The notes under the pieces were generated by a model. That model was not told the origin of the DNA. It did no database searches and was given only the letters and a program-made list of their open reading frames with translations. Made by a program: the position numbers and the translations under genes. DNA of 64,000 nucleotides from Rhodospirillaceae bacterium (GTDB taxonomy: Bacteria; Pseudomonadota; Alphaproteobacteria; Kiloniellales; DSM-21159), in assembly GCA_006969625.1 (NCBI GenBank), contig CP030885.1:1736001-1800000 (forward strand). The letters are read 5' to 3'. Of the stretch, positions 1-7,958 are shown piece by piece. The stretch's first letter is position 1. Every line of letters begins with the position of its first letter.

Positions 1-199
1 GTCCTTCGACCGCTCGCCTTGGGCGGGAGAGATACGCGGCAGCCTTGACGGTTCGGTTACGGCGCCGTGACTTTTCTTCGTCAAACCTTCACGATTATCC
101 ACAATCACGTTGGTATTCGGCCGGTGCTGCTTAGAATTCGCCGAGCGAACGCGGCGGTCCGGGAAGTTCTGCACAAGTCGCGGCAGATGGCGTCCGGGC

Positions 200-442
200 T
201 TACCAGAGGTACTTGGGTGTGCCGCACTCCGGGCACTCCCAGTCGTCCGGCAGCTCCGCGAAGGCCACGCCCGGCGGAATCTCGTGCTCCGGCACACCCA
301 GGTCCGGGTCGAAGAGGTAGCCGCATTCGTTCTCCGGGCAGCGGCGCGGGCGCAGGTCGGCGGCCCAGACCGTGGCCGGGCCGCGCACCGCAAGCAGCGG
401 CAGGGCGACGGAAACGCGGAACAGTGCGCGGCGCGTGAGCAT
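200..442 (-). CDS. Tat-exported rubredoxin (CX4C type)
   Basis: 80-residue rubredoxin, a one-iron FeS4 electron carrier. The iron ligands are Cys35, Cys40, Cys70 and Cys73. The second pair is the normal CPxCG knuckle, but the first pair is spaced CX4C rather than the usual CX2C, as in a minor rubredoxin class known from Desulfovibrio. The PDDWECPECG stretch near the end is typical of rubredoxins. Residues 1-28 form an export signal with TRRALF (twin Arg4-Arg5), a hydrophobic stretch and an AxA-like end (VWAA), so Tat export after iron insertion is likely. It lies 42 bases downstream of the Tat-exported molybdoenzyme on the same strand, so it is probably co-transcribed. Its role as that enzyme's electron partner is inferred. 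Confidence 0.9.
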   Translation of the reverse strand: MLTRRALFRVSVALPLLAVRGPATVWAADLRPRRCPENECGYLFDPDLGVPEHEIPPGVAFAELPDDWECPECGTPKYLW

Positions 443-484
443 GCTTCGGGATCCGTTCGAGGCGCAACGAGATGGCGACAGCGG

Positions 485-2911
485 CTAGACCGTCGGCGGC
501 GGGTCGAAGGCGGTGATCTCCGGCAGCGGTCCGGCCAGCTTCTCGACCTGCACCAGCGCCGTCTGGGCACTGCAACCCTGACCCAGGCGGGAGGTGCCGA
601 CGTCCCAGGTCACCATGTTGGGATTGCCGTGCTTGTCGGGGGAACCGACGACGCCGGGGTCGAGCGGATCGATCCACGCGCCTTCGTGGATCATGGCGAC
701 GCCGGGCATCACCCGGTCGCTGACGATGATCCCGACATGGGCTTCGCCGCGCGCATTGACCAGCCGTGCCACCTCGCCCGTCTGCAGCCCGCGCGCGGCG
801 GCGTCGTCCGGGTGCAGCCACACGGGCTCGCGCCCCTGGATCTTGGCGGCGCGCGCCAGCGGTCCGTTGTCCATCTGGCTGTGTAGGCGGTGCTGCGGGT
901 GGCTGGAGATGAGGTGCAGCGGCGTCGCCTCGCTCGCCTGCCCCAACCACTCTTCCGGCTCCAGCCAGACGGCATGGCCGGGGCAGTCGTCGTAGCCCAT
1001 GGCGGCGATCTTCTGCGAGAAGAGCTCGATCCGGCCGCTGTCGGTGTAGAGTGCGTTGGCCTCCGGATCCGCGCGGAAGTCCGCCAGATAGACGTAATCC
1101 CCTTCCGGCCGCGGCATGATCGCCACGCCCTCCTCCCAGAAGCTGTCGAAGTCGGGCAGCACTATGCCCTCGCCGAGCGCCCTGTCGCGCGCGCCGGCAT
1201 AAAGGTGGCGCAGCCAGCCCATCTCGTCACGCCCCTCGGTGAAGGCGTCCCGGTAGCCCAGGCGTTCGGCGATGTCGCTGTGAATGTCGAAGTCGTTGCG
1301 CGCCTGGCCGACCGGCGCGACGAGCTGCGGCATGGCGAAGATGTAGCGGTCGCGCGGGCTGGCCCCGATGTCGTTGCGCTCGAGCGTCGTGGTCGCCGGC
1401 AAAACCAGGTCGGCGCGCCGCGCCGTCGGCGTCCACCAGGGCTCGTGCACGACGATGGTCTCGGGCTTCGCCCAGGCCCGGGTCAGGCGGTTGAGGTCCT
1501 GGTGGTGGTGGAAGGGGTTGCCGCCGGCCCAGTGGATCATGCGGATGTCGGGGTATTCGAAGGTGCGGCCGTTGAAGTCGTAGGATTCGCCCGGCTTCAG
1601 CAGCATCTCGGCGATGTGGGAGACCGGGATGCGCGTCTTCACCGGGTTGCGCCCGCGCGGAAAGCCGCCGACGCTGACACTGTTCGGCGGGAAGGCGTAG
1701 CCGTTGATCGAGGTGTAGCTGAAGCCGAAGCCGCCGCCGGGCAGGCCGATCTGGCCGAGCAGGGCGCCCAGCAGGACCGTGCCCCACCAGGGCTGCTCGC
1801 CGTAGCGTGCGCGCTGCAGCGACCAGGCCGTCATGAGCATCGTGCGCCGGGCCGCCATCTTGCGCGCCAGACTGCGGATCCAGTCAGCCGGCACGCCGGT
1901 GATTCCGGCCGCCCAGGCGGCGTCCTTCGGCTGGCCGTCGCTCTCGCCGAGCAGATAGGGCCGCACCTTGTCGAAGCCGACGGTGTAGCGCTCGACGAAG
2001 GCGAGGTCGGCGAGGCCCTCGGTCAGCAGCGTGTGACTGAGAGCGAGCATCAGCGCGACGTCGCTGTTCGGGCGAATCGGCCGCCACTCCATGTCGAGCA
2101 CGCCGACCTCGTCCTCGCGGACGGGGTTGATCGCGACCATCTCGATGCCGGCCGCCTTGCACTGGCGCAGCCACTTCTCGGTGGTGTGCTCGCCGCTGCC
2201 GCCCCAGGTGATCTGCGCGTTCTTGAAGGCGGCGCCGCCGAACATGACGATCAGTTGGGTGTGCTGGACGATCGACGACCAGGTGGTGAAGGGGCCGCCG
2301 ATGATCTCGTTGCCGCCGAGCACGTGCGGCAGCAGCACCATGCCTGCACCGAAGGAGTAGTTGGTCAGGTCGTCGACATAGCCGCCGTGCAGGGCGTAGA
2401 GCCGGTTGGTCATTTCGTCGCAGGCGTGGAAGCGCCCGCCCGAAGCCCAGCCGTAGCTGGCCGCGTAGAAGGCCTCGTTGCCGTGGGCGGCCTTGACCCG
2501 CTGCATCTCCTCGGCGGCGAGGTCGAGGGCGGTGTCCCAGTCCAGCTCGACGAAGGGCTCGCGGCCGCGCTCGGCGCCGTCCGCCTTCTCGCGCCTTTCC
2601 AGCCAGGACTTGCGGGCCATCGGCTTGGCGATCCGGCTGTTGTCGTAAAGGATCGCCGGGAAGTTCTGGATCATCGCGGTCGGGAAGGGGTCGCGTTCGT
2701 AGGGCGAGACGCCGACCAGCCGCCCGTCGACGACGCGGGCACGGAAAGCGCCCCAGTGGCTGGAGGTGAGCACCTCGCGGTCGCCCGTGCTGGCGAGCGC
2801 CGGTTGCCAGCGCGCCGCGGCCAGGGCGGCCGCCGCGCCGCCTGCTTGCAGGAAGCGCCGCCGGTTCAGTCGGGGACCGCGCCCGATCCCGAGAAGCGTT
2901 TGCAGGGACAT
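485..2911 (-). CDS. Periplasmic molybdopterin oxidoreductase, DMSO/TMAO/biotin-sulfoxide reductase type
   Basis: Bis-MGD molybdoenzyme of about 808 residues. A Tat signal, NRRRFLQAGG, sits at residues 16-25. There is no N-terminal CxxC iron-sulfur motif, which fits the DMSO reductase/TorA/BisC branch that carries no cluster. The YGWAS motif (153-157) supplies Ser157 as the likely molybdenum ligand. Cofactor-binding blocks follow throughout, and the C-terminal dinucleotide-binding domain has SSHPQHRLHSQMDN. An in-frame start at 2986 lacks a ribosome site and would bury the Tat motif. The ATG at 2911 has GGAG eight bases upstream, so it was chosen. No TorC-like cytochrome or membrane anchor is next to it. 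Instead a Tat-type rubredoxin follows. The substrate (an S- or N-oxide) is inferred from the family. Confidence 0.9.
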   Translation of the reverse strand: MSLQTLLGIGRGPRLNRRRFLQAGGAAAALAAARWQPALASTGDREVLTSSHWGAFRARVVDGRLVGVSPYERDPFPTAMIQNFPAILYDNSRIAKPMARKSWLERREKADGAERGREPFVELDWDTALDLAAEEMQRVKAAHGNEAFYAASYGWASGGRFHACDEMTNRLYALHGGYVDDLTNYSFGAGMVLLPHVLGGNEIIGGPFTTWSSIVQHTQLIVMFGGAAFKNAQITWGGSGEHTTEKWLRQCKAAGIEMVAINPVREDEVGVLDMEWRPIRPNSDVALMLALSHTLLTEGLADLAFVERYTVGFDKVRPYLLGESDGQPKDAAWAAGITGVPADWIRSLARKMAARRTMLMTAWSLQRARYGEQPWWGTVLLGALLGQIGLPGGGFGFSYTSINGYAFPPNSVSVGGFPRGRNPVKTRIPVSHIAEMLLKPGESYDFNGRTFEYPDIRMIHWAGGNPFHHHQDLNRLTRAWAKPETIVVHEPWWTPTARRADLVLPATTTLERNDIGASPRDRYIFAMPQLVAPVGQARNDFDIHSDIAERLGYRDAFTEGRDEMGWLRHLYAGARDRALGEGIVLPDFDSFWEEGVAIMPRPEGDYVYLADFRADPEANALYTDSGRIELFSQKIAAMGYDDCPGHAVWLEPEEWLGQASEATPLHLISSHPQHRLHSQMDNGPLARAAKIQGREPVWLHPDDAAARGLQTGEVARLVNARGEAHVGIIVSDRVMPGVAMIHEGAWIDPLDPGVVGSPDKHGNPNMVTWDVGTSRLGQGCSAQTALVQVEKLAGPLPEITAFDPPPTV

Positions 2912-3054
2912 GCCTCGCACTCCGGTCCTGACTTGTCGATCCACCGACAATGCAGGAAGAGTGCCCGCCAGGTCCGCGCGAGACATTGACGTGTGTCAAG
3001 CTCGTCAATCGAGATCTGTGTGTTTATTTGAGTATTTCATGAAAAATACACAAA

Positions 3055-3068
3055 AGCTTCATGAAGCT
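3055..3068 (-). terminator. AT-rich dyad after the CBS-like gene, possible terminator
   Basis: A perfect 14-base palindrome (AGCTTC/GAAGCT arms). Read on the minus strand it follows the stop of the gene at 3091-3876 and runs into TTTTGTGTATTTTT. The stem is short and AT-rich, so this could instead be an operator in front of the molybdoenzyme. A second imperfect dyad (GTATTTC/GAAAAATAC) lies just beside it at about 3030-3050. Confidence 0.35.
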
Positions 3069-3090
3069 GTGTGCGCTTTTGCGCCGCGGC

Positions 3091-3876
3091 TCAAGCCGCG
3101 AACTCGGCGTAGCGCTCCAGGTCGGCGTTGGTGATCCAGCCGACCACCGCCTCGTCCTTGTTTCCGTTGGCGGTGACGAAGACGTCCTTGCAGTTGGCGA
3201 CCCCGTCCATCGCCGCCTTGGCGTCGGCCAGGGTCGCGCCCGCGGCGACGAAGGCCATCGCCGCGATCATCTCCTCGACCCCTTCGTGGCTGACGAAGTC
3301 CTTGAGCGTGGCGGCATTGACGTCGAAGGGCGCCTCGGCCGTCGCCGCGATGCCGCGTTCGTAGCCGAAACGGTAGAGCAGGCTCTCGTGGATCACGTAG
3401 ACCGCCTTGTCGCCCTTGGCGAGCACCGGCACGCGCGACACCGGCCCCTTCAGGATATCGATCAGGCGCGTCTTGAGCGGCACTTTGGAGAGATCGGCGC
3501 GCTCTTCCGGCGTCAGACGCACCAGCTTGATCTTGGCGAGCGGTAGCATCGCCTCGCGCACCGGCACAGTGCGCAGCCTGGCCCCGGCCTCGGCGGCCTG
3601 CTTGGCGAACGCCTGCACGCTCTTGTTGGCTGTCTCGAAGTTCTCGCGGGAGAAGTAGTAGGCGACAACCGCGCCCACCCAGGTACCGAACACCGGCAGC
3701 AGTGCGTTCAGCAGGGTCCGCGCGACCTCGCTGCGCTCGTCGACTTGGGCCCAGCCGAGCGCGGCGATGCCCAGCACGATCAGGCCGGCCAGCGCGATCC
3801 CCAGGATCAGCTTGGCGATCGTCGCCCGCTCTCTGGCGGCCGGGCTCTCGCCAGCCTGGTTCGACTCGTCGCTCAT
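3091..3876 (-). CDS. Two-TM membrane protein with CBS-like cytosolic domain
   Basis: 261 residues from the ATG at 3876; the longer open frame upstream is Arg/Pro-rich and not credible coding sequence. Two hydrophobic helices lie at about residues 20-42 and 54-76. The rest is soluble and looks like a degenerate CBS-domain pair: RVPVL plus YVIHES in the first half, and DVFVTANGNKDEAVVGWI in the second. CBS pairs bind adenosyl ligands and often gate channels or transporters. The gene is on the same strand as the MscS-type channel 148 bases upstream, so a shared membrane-stress role is possible but unproven. The family assignment is by eye. Confidence 0.6.
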   Translation of the reverse strand: MSDESNQAGESPAARERATIAKLILGIALAGLIVLGIAALGWAQVDERSEVARTLLNALLPVFGTWVGAVVAYYFSRENFETANKSVQAFAKQAAEAGARLRTVPVREAMLPLAKIKLVRLTPEERADLSKVPLKTRLIDILKGPVSRVPVLAKGDKAVYVIHESLLYRFGYERGIAATAEAPFDVNAATLKDFVSHEGVEEMIAAMAFVAAGATLADAKAAMDGVANCKDVFVTANGNKDEAVVGWITNADLERYAEFAA

Positions 3877-4024
3877 GGTCGCTTGCCCACAGGTGCCCGT
3901 CCCACCTCGGGAAAATCTGATACGCTGCGGAAATCTACCACGGGTCGCAGGGGCTTGGCGAGTTTCCGCTGCCGCAGGGTGCGTCCGCGCCGCGAGACCG
4001 CGAGGCAAGGCCGCCGGATTGAGG

Positions 4025-5866
4025 TCAGGTGCCGGCGTCGCCGGCACTGGGATCGCCCGCGCTGGGGAATTGCGGGCGTCGGCGCTCGGCCGAGCCGTCG
4101 CGCTCCTTCGCAGGCGCTTCGGATTCCTCTGTGCCCCGCCCGACAGCCGCCACGGTCTGCACGCGCTCGCGCGGCACGGCCGTGTCCTGGCGCAACAACT
4201 CCTGGACCAGACGCTCGCGCACATAGGCCTCGAGCCGCCAGGCATCGGCCGGCGTGGGCGCCGCGACGAGCGCCCATAGCCGCAGGCCCTCTGCGGTCGC
4301 CCCCACCACCATCAACGAGGCATCGTAGTTCGGATCGGCGAGCTCGGAGTCCGCGACGGCCTGGCGCAGGGTACGCCGCAAGGAGTCGAGGTCGGCGTCG
4401 AAGTCCACCGACAACTCGACCTCACGGATGACGAATGCACTGCCCTTCGACCAGTTCTCGATCGGCTGTTCGAGCAGCACGTTGTAGGGAACGATCAGCC
4501 GCCGACTGTTCCAGGTCCGCATGGTCAGGAACACCGAGCCGATGTCCTCGACATATCCGTAGTGCCCCGACAGCGTGACCGTGTCGCCGACCCGCACCGG
4601 CTGCGCGAACCCCACCTGCAGTCCGGCCAGGAAGTTGCGCAGCAAGGCATTGGCGGCGATGCCCAGCACCACCGAGATCGCGCCGGCGGAGAACAGCAGC
4701 GATAGGCCGATGGTGCGGAAGACGTCGAAGTAACTGAGCGCGATGCCCACCCCCACCATGACCGCGATCAACACCAGCACCCGGCGGCCGATCGAGAGCT
4801 GGGTCAGCAATCGCCGCGCACCGGCGTCCTCCTCGGTGGCCGCACGTGCTTCGAAGCGTCGGCTCACCTCGCCGGTGGCATGGTCGAGCATCCGCGCCGC
4901 CATCCAGGTCAGCGCGGCGATGATGCCGAGGATCGAGAGATTGCCGATGACGACTGCGACGGCGCCGGTGGGCACGACCAGGGCCTCGCCGGCAAGCCAC
5001 CAGATCAGTAGTGCCAAGGTGAGCGTCAGCGGTTGGCCTGCCTTGCGGATAACGCTGCGCAGTCCCTGCGTCGTGGTCTTTCTCAGCAGCCAGCGGACCG
5101 CCCGGCTGAGCAGCTTGCCGGCCAGCAGGCTGACCAACGCAATGGCGACCAGCGCGGCCCACTTCCAGGCGGGCATGCCGAGCAGCGGACGCGCTCTCCA
5201 GTCCAGCGGAACGTGTTGGGCAAGCCAACTCTGCGGGCGGAGTTGGTGCAGGGACTCGATGTGGCGGACCGTCGTCGCCGAGAACAGCCAGACCGGCGGG
5301 CCTTCGGGCGGCTGCATGCGCATCAGCATGATCGGCGCATCGCGCCCGCCGACCTCCAGGGTGGCCAGGGTGATGGCGCGCCGCGGGACCCCCAGCATGG
5401 GATCGTTGGCATTGAGCGGCGGCTCGATCAGGCCGTCGGGCCGGTCGGGAAGGCGAGACCAGTCGATCAGGCTGCGCTGACGCAGCAGTTCCGCCAGCTT
5501 GATTGCCAGTTCGCGGCCACGGGGGCCGCGCTCGCCGTCCGGCAGGGAAGACAGATCGAGGGTATAGGCCGCCGCGGATTGTGCGCCTTCCTCGATGGCA
5601 TCGAGCAGGCTCTCGACCGTCGCCTGCGGCGTGTCCCGCCAGACCCGGATCTCGGGTGCTGGCAGATCCGCGTGGGGCGAGGCTGCCAGCGGGAACGTAA
5701 AGGCGGTGGTCGGCGCCGCCCCGGTTGGCAGGTTGCTGGCCGCGCCGGCCAGAGGTGCGCCGGCGATGACGGAGACTACCAGCCCGCAGACCAGGGCGGT
5801 GCGACGCAGCGTGCGGAGACGCCTCCGGTCGGTGCGAGCGGCTGGCTGACGAGGATGCGGCGGCAT
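4025..5866 (-). CDS. MscS-family mechanosensitive ion channel
   Basis: About 613 residues. An N-terminal signal or first helix comes soon after the start, followed by a periplasmic region of roughly 200 residues and several transmembrane helices from about residue 240 on. The pore helix and beta domain of MscS are clear: GIAANALLRNFLAG, then QPVRVGDTVTLSGHYGYVEDIG, with PYNVLLEQPIENWS further on. MscS channels open on membrane tension to release solutes on hypo-osmotic shock. Neither the ATG at 5866 nor the GTG at 5887 has a good Shine-Dalgarno; the ATG was kept. The C-terminal tail of about 35 residues is charged and disordered-looking. Confidence 0.88.
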   Translation of the reverse strand: MPPHPRQPAARTDRRRLRTLRRTALVCGLVVSVIAGAPLAGAASNLPTGAAPTTAFTFPLAASPHADLPAPEIRVWRDTPQATVESLLDAIEEGAQSAAAYTLDLSSLPDGERGPRGRELAIKLAELLRQRSLIDWSRLPDRPDGLIEPPLNANDPMLGVPRRAITLATLEVGGRDAPIMLMRMQPPEGPPVWLFSATTVRHIESLHQLRPQSWLAQHVPLDWRARPLLGMPAWKWAALVAIALVSLLAGKLLSRAVRWLLRKTTTQGLRSVIRKAGQPLTLTLALLIWWLAGEALVVPTGAVAVVIGNLSILGIIAALTWMAARMLDHATGEVSRRFEARAATEEDAGARRLLTQLSIGRRVLVLIAVMVGVGIALSYFDVFRTIGLSLLFSAGAISVVLGIAANALLRNFLAGLQVGFAQPVRVGDTVTLSGHYGYVEDIGSVFLTMRTWNSRRLIVPYNVLLEQPIENWSKGSAFVIREVELSVDFDADLDSLRRTLRQAVADSELADPNYDASLMVVGATAEGLRLWALVAAPTPADAWRLEAYVRERLVQELLRQDTAVPRERVQTVAAVGRGTEESEAPAKERDGSAERRRPQFPSAGDPSAGDAGT

Positions 5867-5957
5867 GATGGCGTGCAAGAACGCCACGGCGAGCCGGCCG
5901 TTGCACGTCCATCACGTCAGATGCCTGCGCGCACCCGGTCGCCGGCCTCGCGCCGGA

Positions 5958-6794
5958 TCACCCCGTCTGCGTCTCCGCGCCCGGCAGCGGCTCGGCGAGG
6001 CCCGGAAACAGCGGCGCCACGCGGCTGTCGTAAGTCTGCAGATAGTCGCGAAAGGCGGTACCGCCGGTGCCGACCTCGACGCCGACCATCTCGAGCTGGC
6101 GCGTCGCGAGCTGCAGATGCGCCCGGTGGAAGAGCAGTTGCTGCCGCTCGTAGGCGGCAAGCTCACGCAGCAGAGCCGAGGTGTGCGGCTCGGCGCGCAG
6201 GGCGGTCAGGTCGCCGCCGGCTCGTGCCAGCATCCGGCGATAGTGGGCGGCGAGGTTGCTTTCGCGGTGCCGTGCGATCCAGCCGCGCACCTCCGCGCCG
6301 TAGCGGCGCTCGAACTCGGTTTCCGCCACGTGGGGCGTGCCCTCGGCATCGGCCGTGCCGCCGTCCCAATAGCGCGGTACGCCGCTCATGATCTCCAGAT
6401 GGCGGAATTGGAAGGACTGGAACCCGCTGGTCGGCCCGATCGCCGTGCGGAACTCGGCGAAGGCGCGCATGCCGCCGAGGATCGGCATGGTGGCGTTGAC
6501 GGTCCGCCAAAGGCGATTCACGCGCTTCAGGAAATAGACTGCTTCCTCCGGGTCTTCCGCGTCCAGGGCGGCTAGCGCGCGCTCGAGGTCGAGGATCATC
6601 TGGTGGAAGGCCAGCTCGCAGATCTGGTGCACCGCGATGAAGAGATCCTCGTCTTGGCTGGCAGTGACCGGCGCCTTGCAGGCCAGCAGGCGGTCCAGGC
6701 CATGATAGGTCCAGTAGTGGTTGTCCTCGGCGCGCATCCACGGGTCGCGGGGCGGCAGCGGATGGGCGGCGTAGGGCTTGCGCGGTGCGGACAT
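5958..6794 (-). CDS. kynA: Tryptophan 2,3-dioxygenase
   Basis: Haem enzyme that opens the indole ring of L-tryptophan with O2 to give N-formylkynurenine, the first step of the kynurenine route; cytosolic homotetramer. 278 residues from the ATG at 6794. The family blocks are present: HQICELAFHQ with active-site His56, GFQSFQFRHLE (124-134) with the substrate-binding Arg131, the proximal haem ligand His226 in HRAHLQLA, and GTGG at 242-245. The length is normal. No kynurenine formamidase or kynureninase gene is adjacent. The ORF extends upstream to 6983, but that part is Arg-rich and unlike the family. Confidence 0.93.
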   Translation of the reverse strand: MSAPRKPYAAHPLPPRDPWMRAEDNHYWTYHGLDRLLACKAPVTASQDEDLFIAVHQICELAFHQMILDLERALAALDAEDPEEAVYFLKRVNRLWRTVNATMPILGGMRAFAEFRTAIGPTSGFQSFQFRHLEIMSGVPRYWDGGTADAEGTPHVAETEFERRYGAEVRGWIARHRESNLAAHYRRMLARAGGDLTALRAEPHTSALLRELAAYERQQLLFHRAHLQLATRQLEMVGVEVGTGGTAFRDYLQTYDSRVAPLFPGLAEPLPGAETQTG

Positions 6795-7159
6795 GGCGGC
6801 TTCGGACCACTGGAGGGGTCGAGCTCTGCAGGCTAGGGGCCGCCTTCCACGGCGACAAGTCGGACGTGTGCGCCTTTGGGCGATCACACGGCGTTCGCAC
6901 CGCGTCACGATTGGGCGAAGTCGGTTGGTGCGGCCGGACAGGCGGACCGCATGTCGCACCGGTGAACGACAGGTGTCATCCAAGCCGGTCTCGCCTGCGT
7001 AAACCTTAACGACAGGTGCGCAGGATTTGCCGCGTGTCGGACGGCAAACGCTCGACGACTTCGGTGATGGTTAAGGCGACGAGGCGTTGGCGCGCTTGCG
7101 TGGCCGTCGGCAGCCCACATATAAGACGGGAAACTCAGATGCAACTGGAGGGTTTTCGC
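6795..7159. other. Divergent intergenic region, kynA / DUF6134-like gene
   Basis: 365 bases without a convincing gene. It separates two divergent transcripts. The only clear signals are a sigma70-like promoter for the rightward gene (7096-7125) and its ribosome site GGAGGG just before 7160. Open frames crossing the region are Arg-rich shadows. Confidence 0.6.
7096..7125 (+). promoter_or_regulatory. Putative sigma70-type promoter
   Basis: TTGCGT at 7096-7101 and TATAAG at 7120-7125, spaced 18 bases, in a short AT-rich patch about 35 bases before the start codon of the exported DUF6134-like gene. Assigned by similarity to the consensus only. Confidence 0.4.
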
Positions 7160-7915
7160 ATGTCGGTACGCTCTTTCGCGCCCCGCCGCGCCGCCATGGC
7201 GGCCGTCGCGGCCGGTGCCATCGGGCTCACGGCATCGGCCGCCGTGCTCGCCTCCGTGCCGCATGACGGCGACATCGGGTTCAAGGTGGTTCGCGGCGAT
7301 TCGCCGATGGGCGAACACCGTCTCAGCTTCGCGCGCTCGGATGCGGGCCTGGAGGTCAGCATCAACATCGAGCTCGGCGTCGATTTCGGCCCCTTCACGC
7401 TTTACGAGTACACGCACCAGAACCGCGAGGTCTGGCAGGACGGTCGGTTGGTGAGCCTGACCAGCCGGACGAACGACAATGGCGAGGAGCACTTCGTGCG
7501 CGTCGAGCGTACGGATGAGGGGCTTCGAATCGAGACCGAGGACAGGGTGACCACCGCCCCGGCCGACATCGTGCCGACCAGCTACTGGAACTACGAGATT
7601 GTCAAGGCGGATCAGGTGCTGGACACTCAGAAAGGGCGCATTCTCGAGGTCTCGACCCGGCTGATGGGCAGCGACGAGGTCTGGGTCGAGGGCCAGGCCA
7701 TTCCGGCGCGCCGCTACCAGATGACCGGCGACCTCAATCTCGATATCTGGTACGACGCGGACAACGAGTGGGTGAAGACCGCCTTCGAGATCAAGGGCGA
7801 GCAGATCGAGTACTTCCGCGGCGGCGTGCCGGAGGATCTCGAGCAGGCCAGCTTCTTCCTGCGCGAGGCAGAAGACGAACGGCCCTTCCGCGACCTGCAA
7901 CGCAGCGCGCGCTGA
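7160..7915 (+). CDS. Exported DUF6134-like protein
   Basis: 251 residues. The ATG at 7160 was chosen because GGAGGG lies seven bases upstream and the product then begins with a clean signal peptide (basic head, hydrophobic AVAAGAIGLTASAAVLA, cut near residue 33). The mature part is beta-rich, with repeated strands such as GFKVVRGDSPMGEHRLSF and YRRYQM-like segments, and resembles the lipocalin-like DUF6134 family of unknown function. It lies 43 bases upstream of the PhrB photolyase gene on the same strand, so the two may be co-transcribed. Membership in DUF6134 is a recollection of the family pattern and has not been tested. Confidence 0.7.
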   Translation: MSVRSFAPRRAAMAAVAAGAIGLTASAAVLASVPHDGDIGFKVVRGDSPMGEHRLSFARSDAGLEVSINIELGVDFGPFTLYEYTHQNREVWQDGRLVSLTSRTNDNGEEHFVRVERTDEGLRIETEDRVTTAPADIVPTSYWNYEIVKADQVLDTQKGRILEVSTRLMGSDEVWVEGQAIPARRYQMTGDLNLDIWYDADNEWVKTAFEIKGEQIEYFRGGVPEDLEQASFFLREAEDERPFRDLQRSAR

Positions 7916-7958
7916 GCCCTTCGGCCGGCGACACTCTGCCGGAACTGGGAAGCCCGCG

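Noticed and set aside
890..2989. Long plus-strand frame (699 codons) opposite the molybdoenzyme gene
   Set aside because: Antisense shadow typical of GC-rich coding DNA; Arg/Val/Gly-rich, no family features, while the minus strand encodes a complete Tat-type molybdoenzyme.
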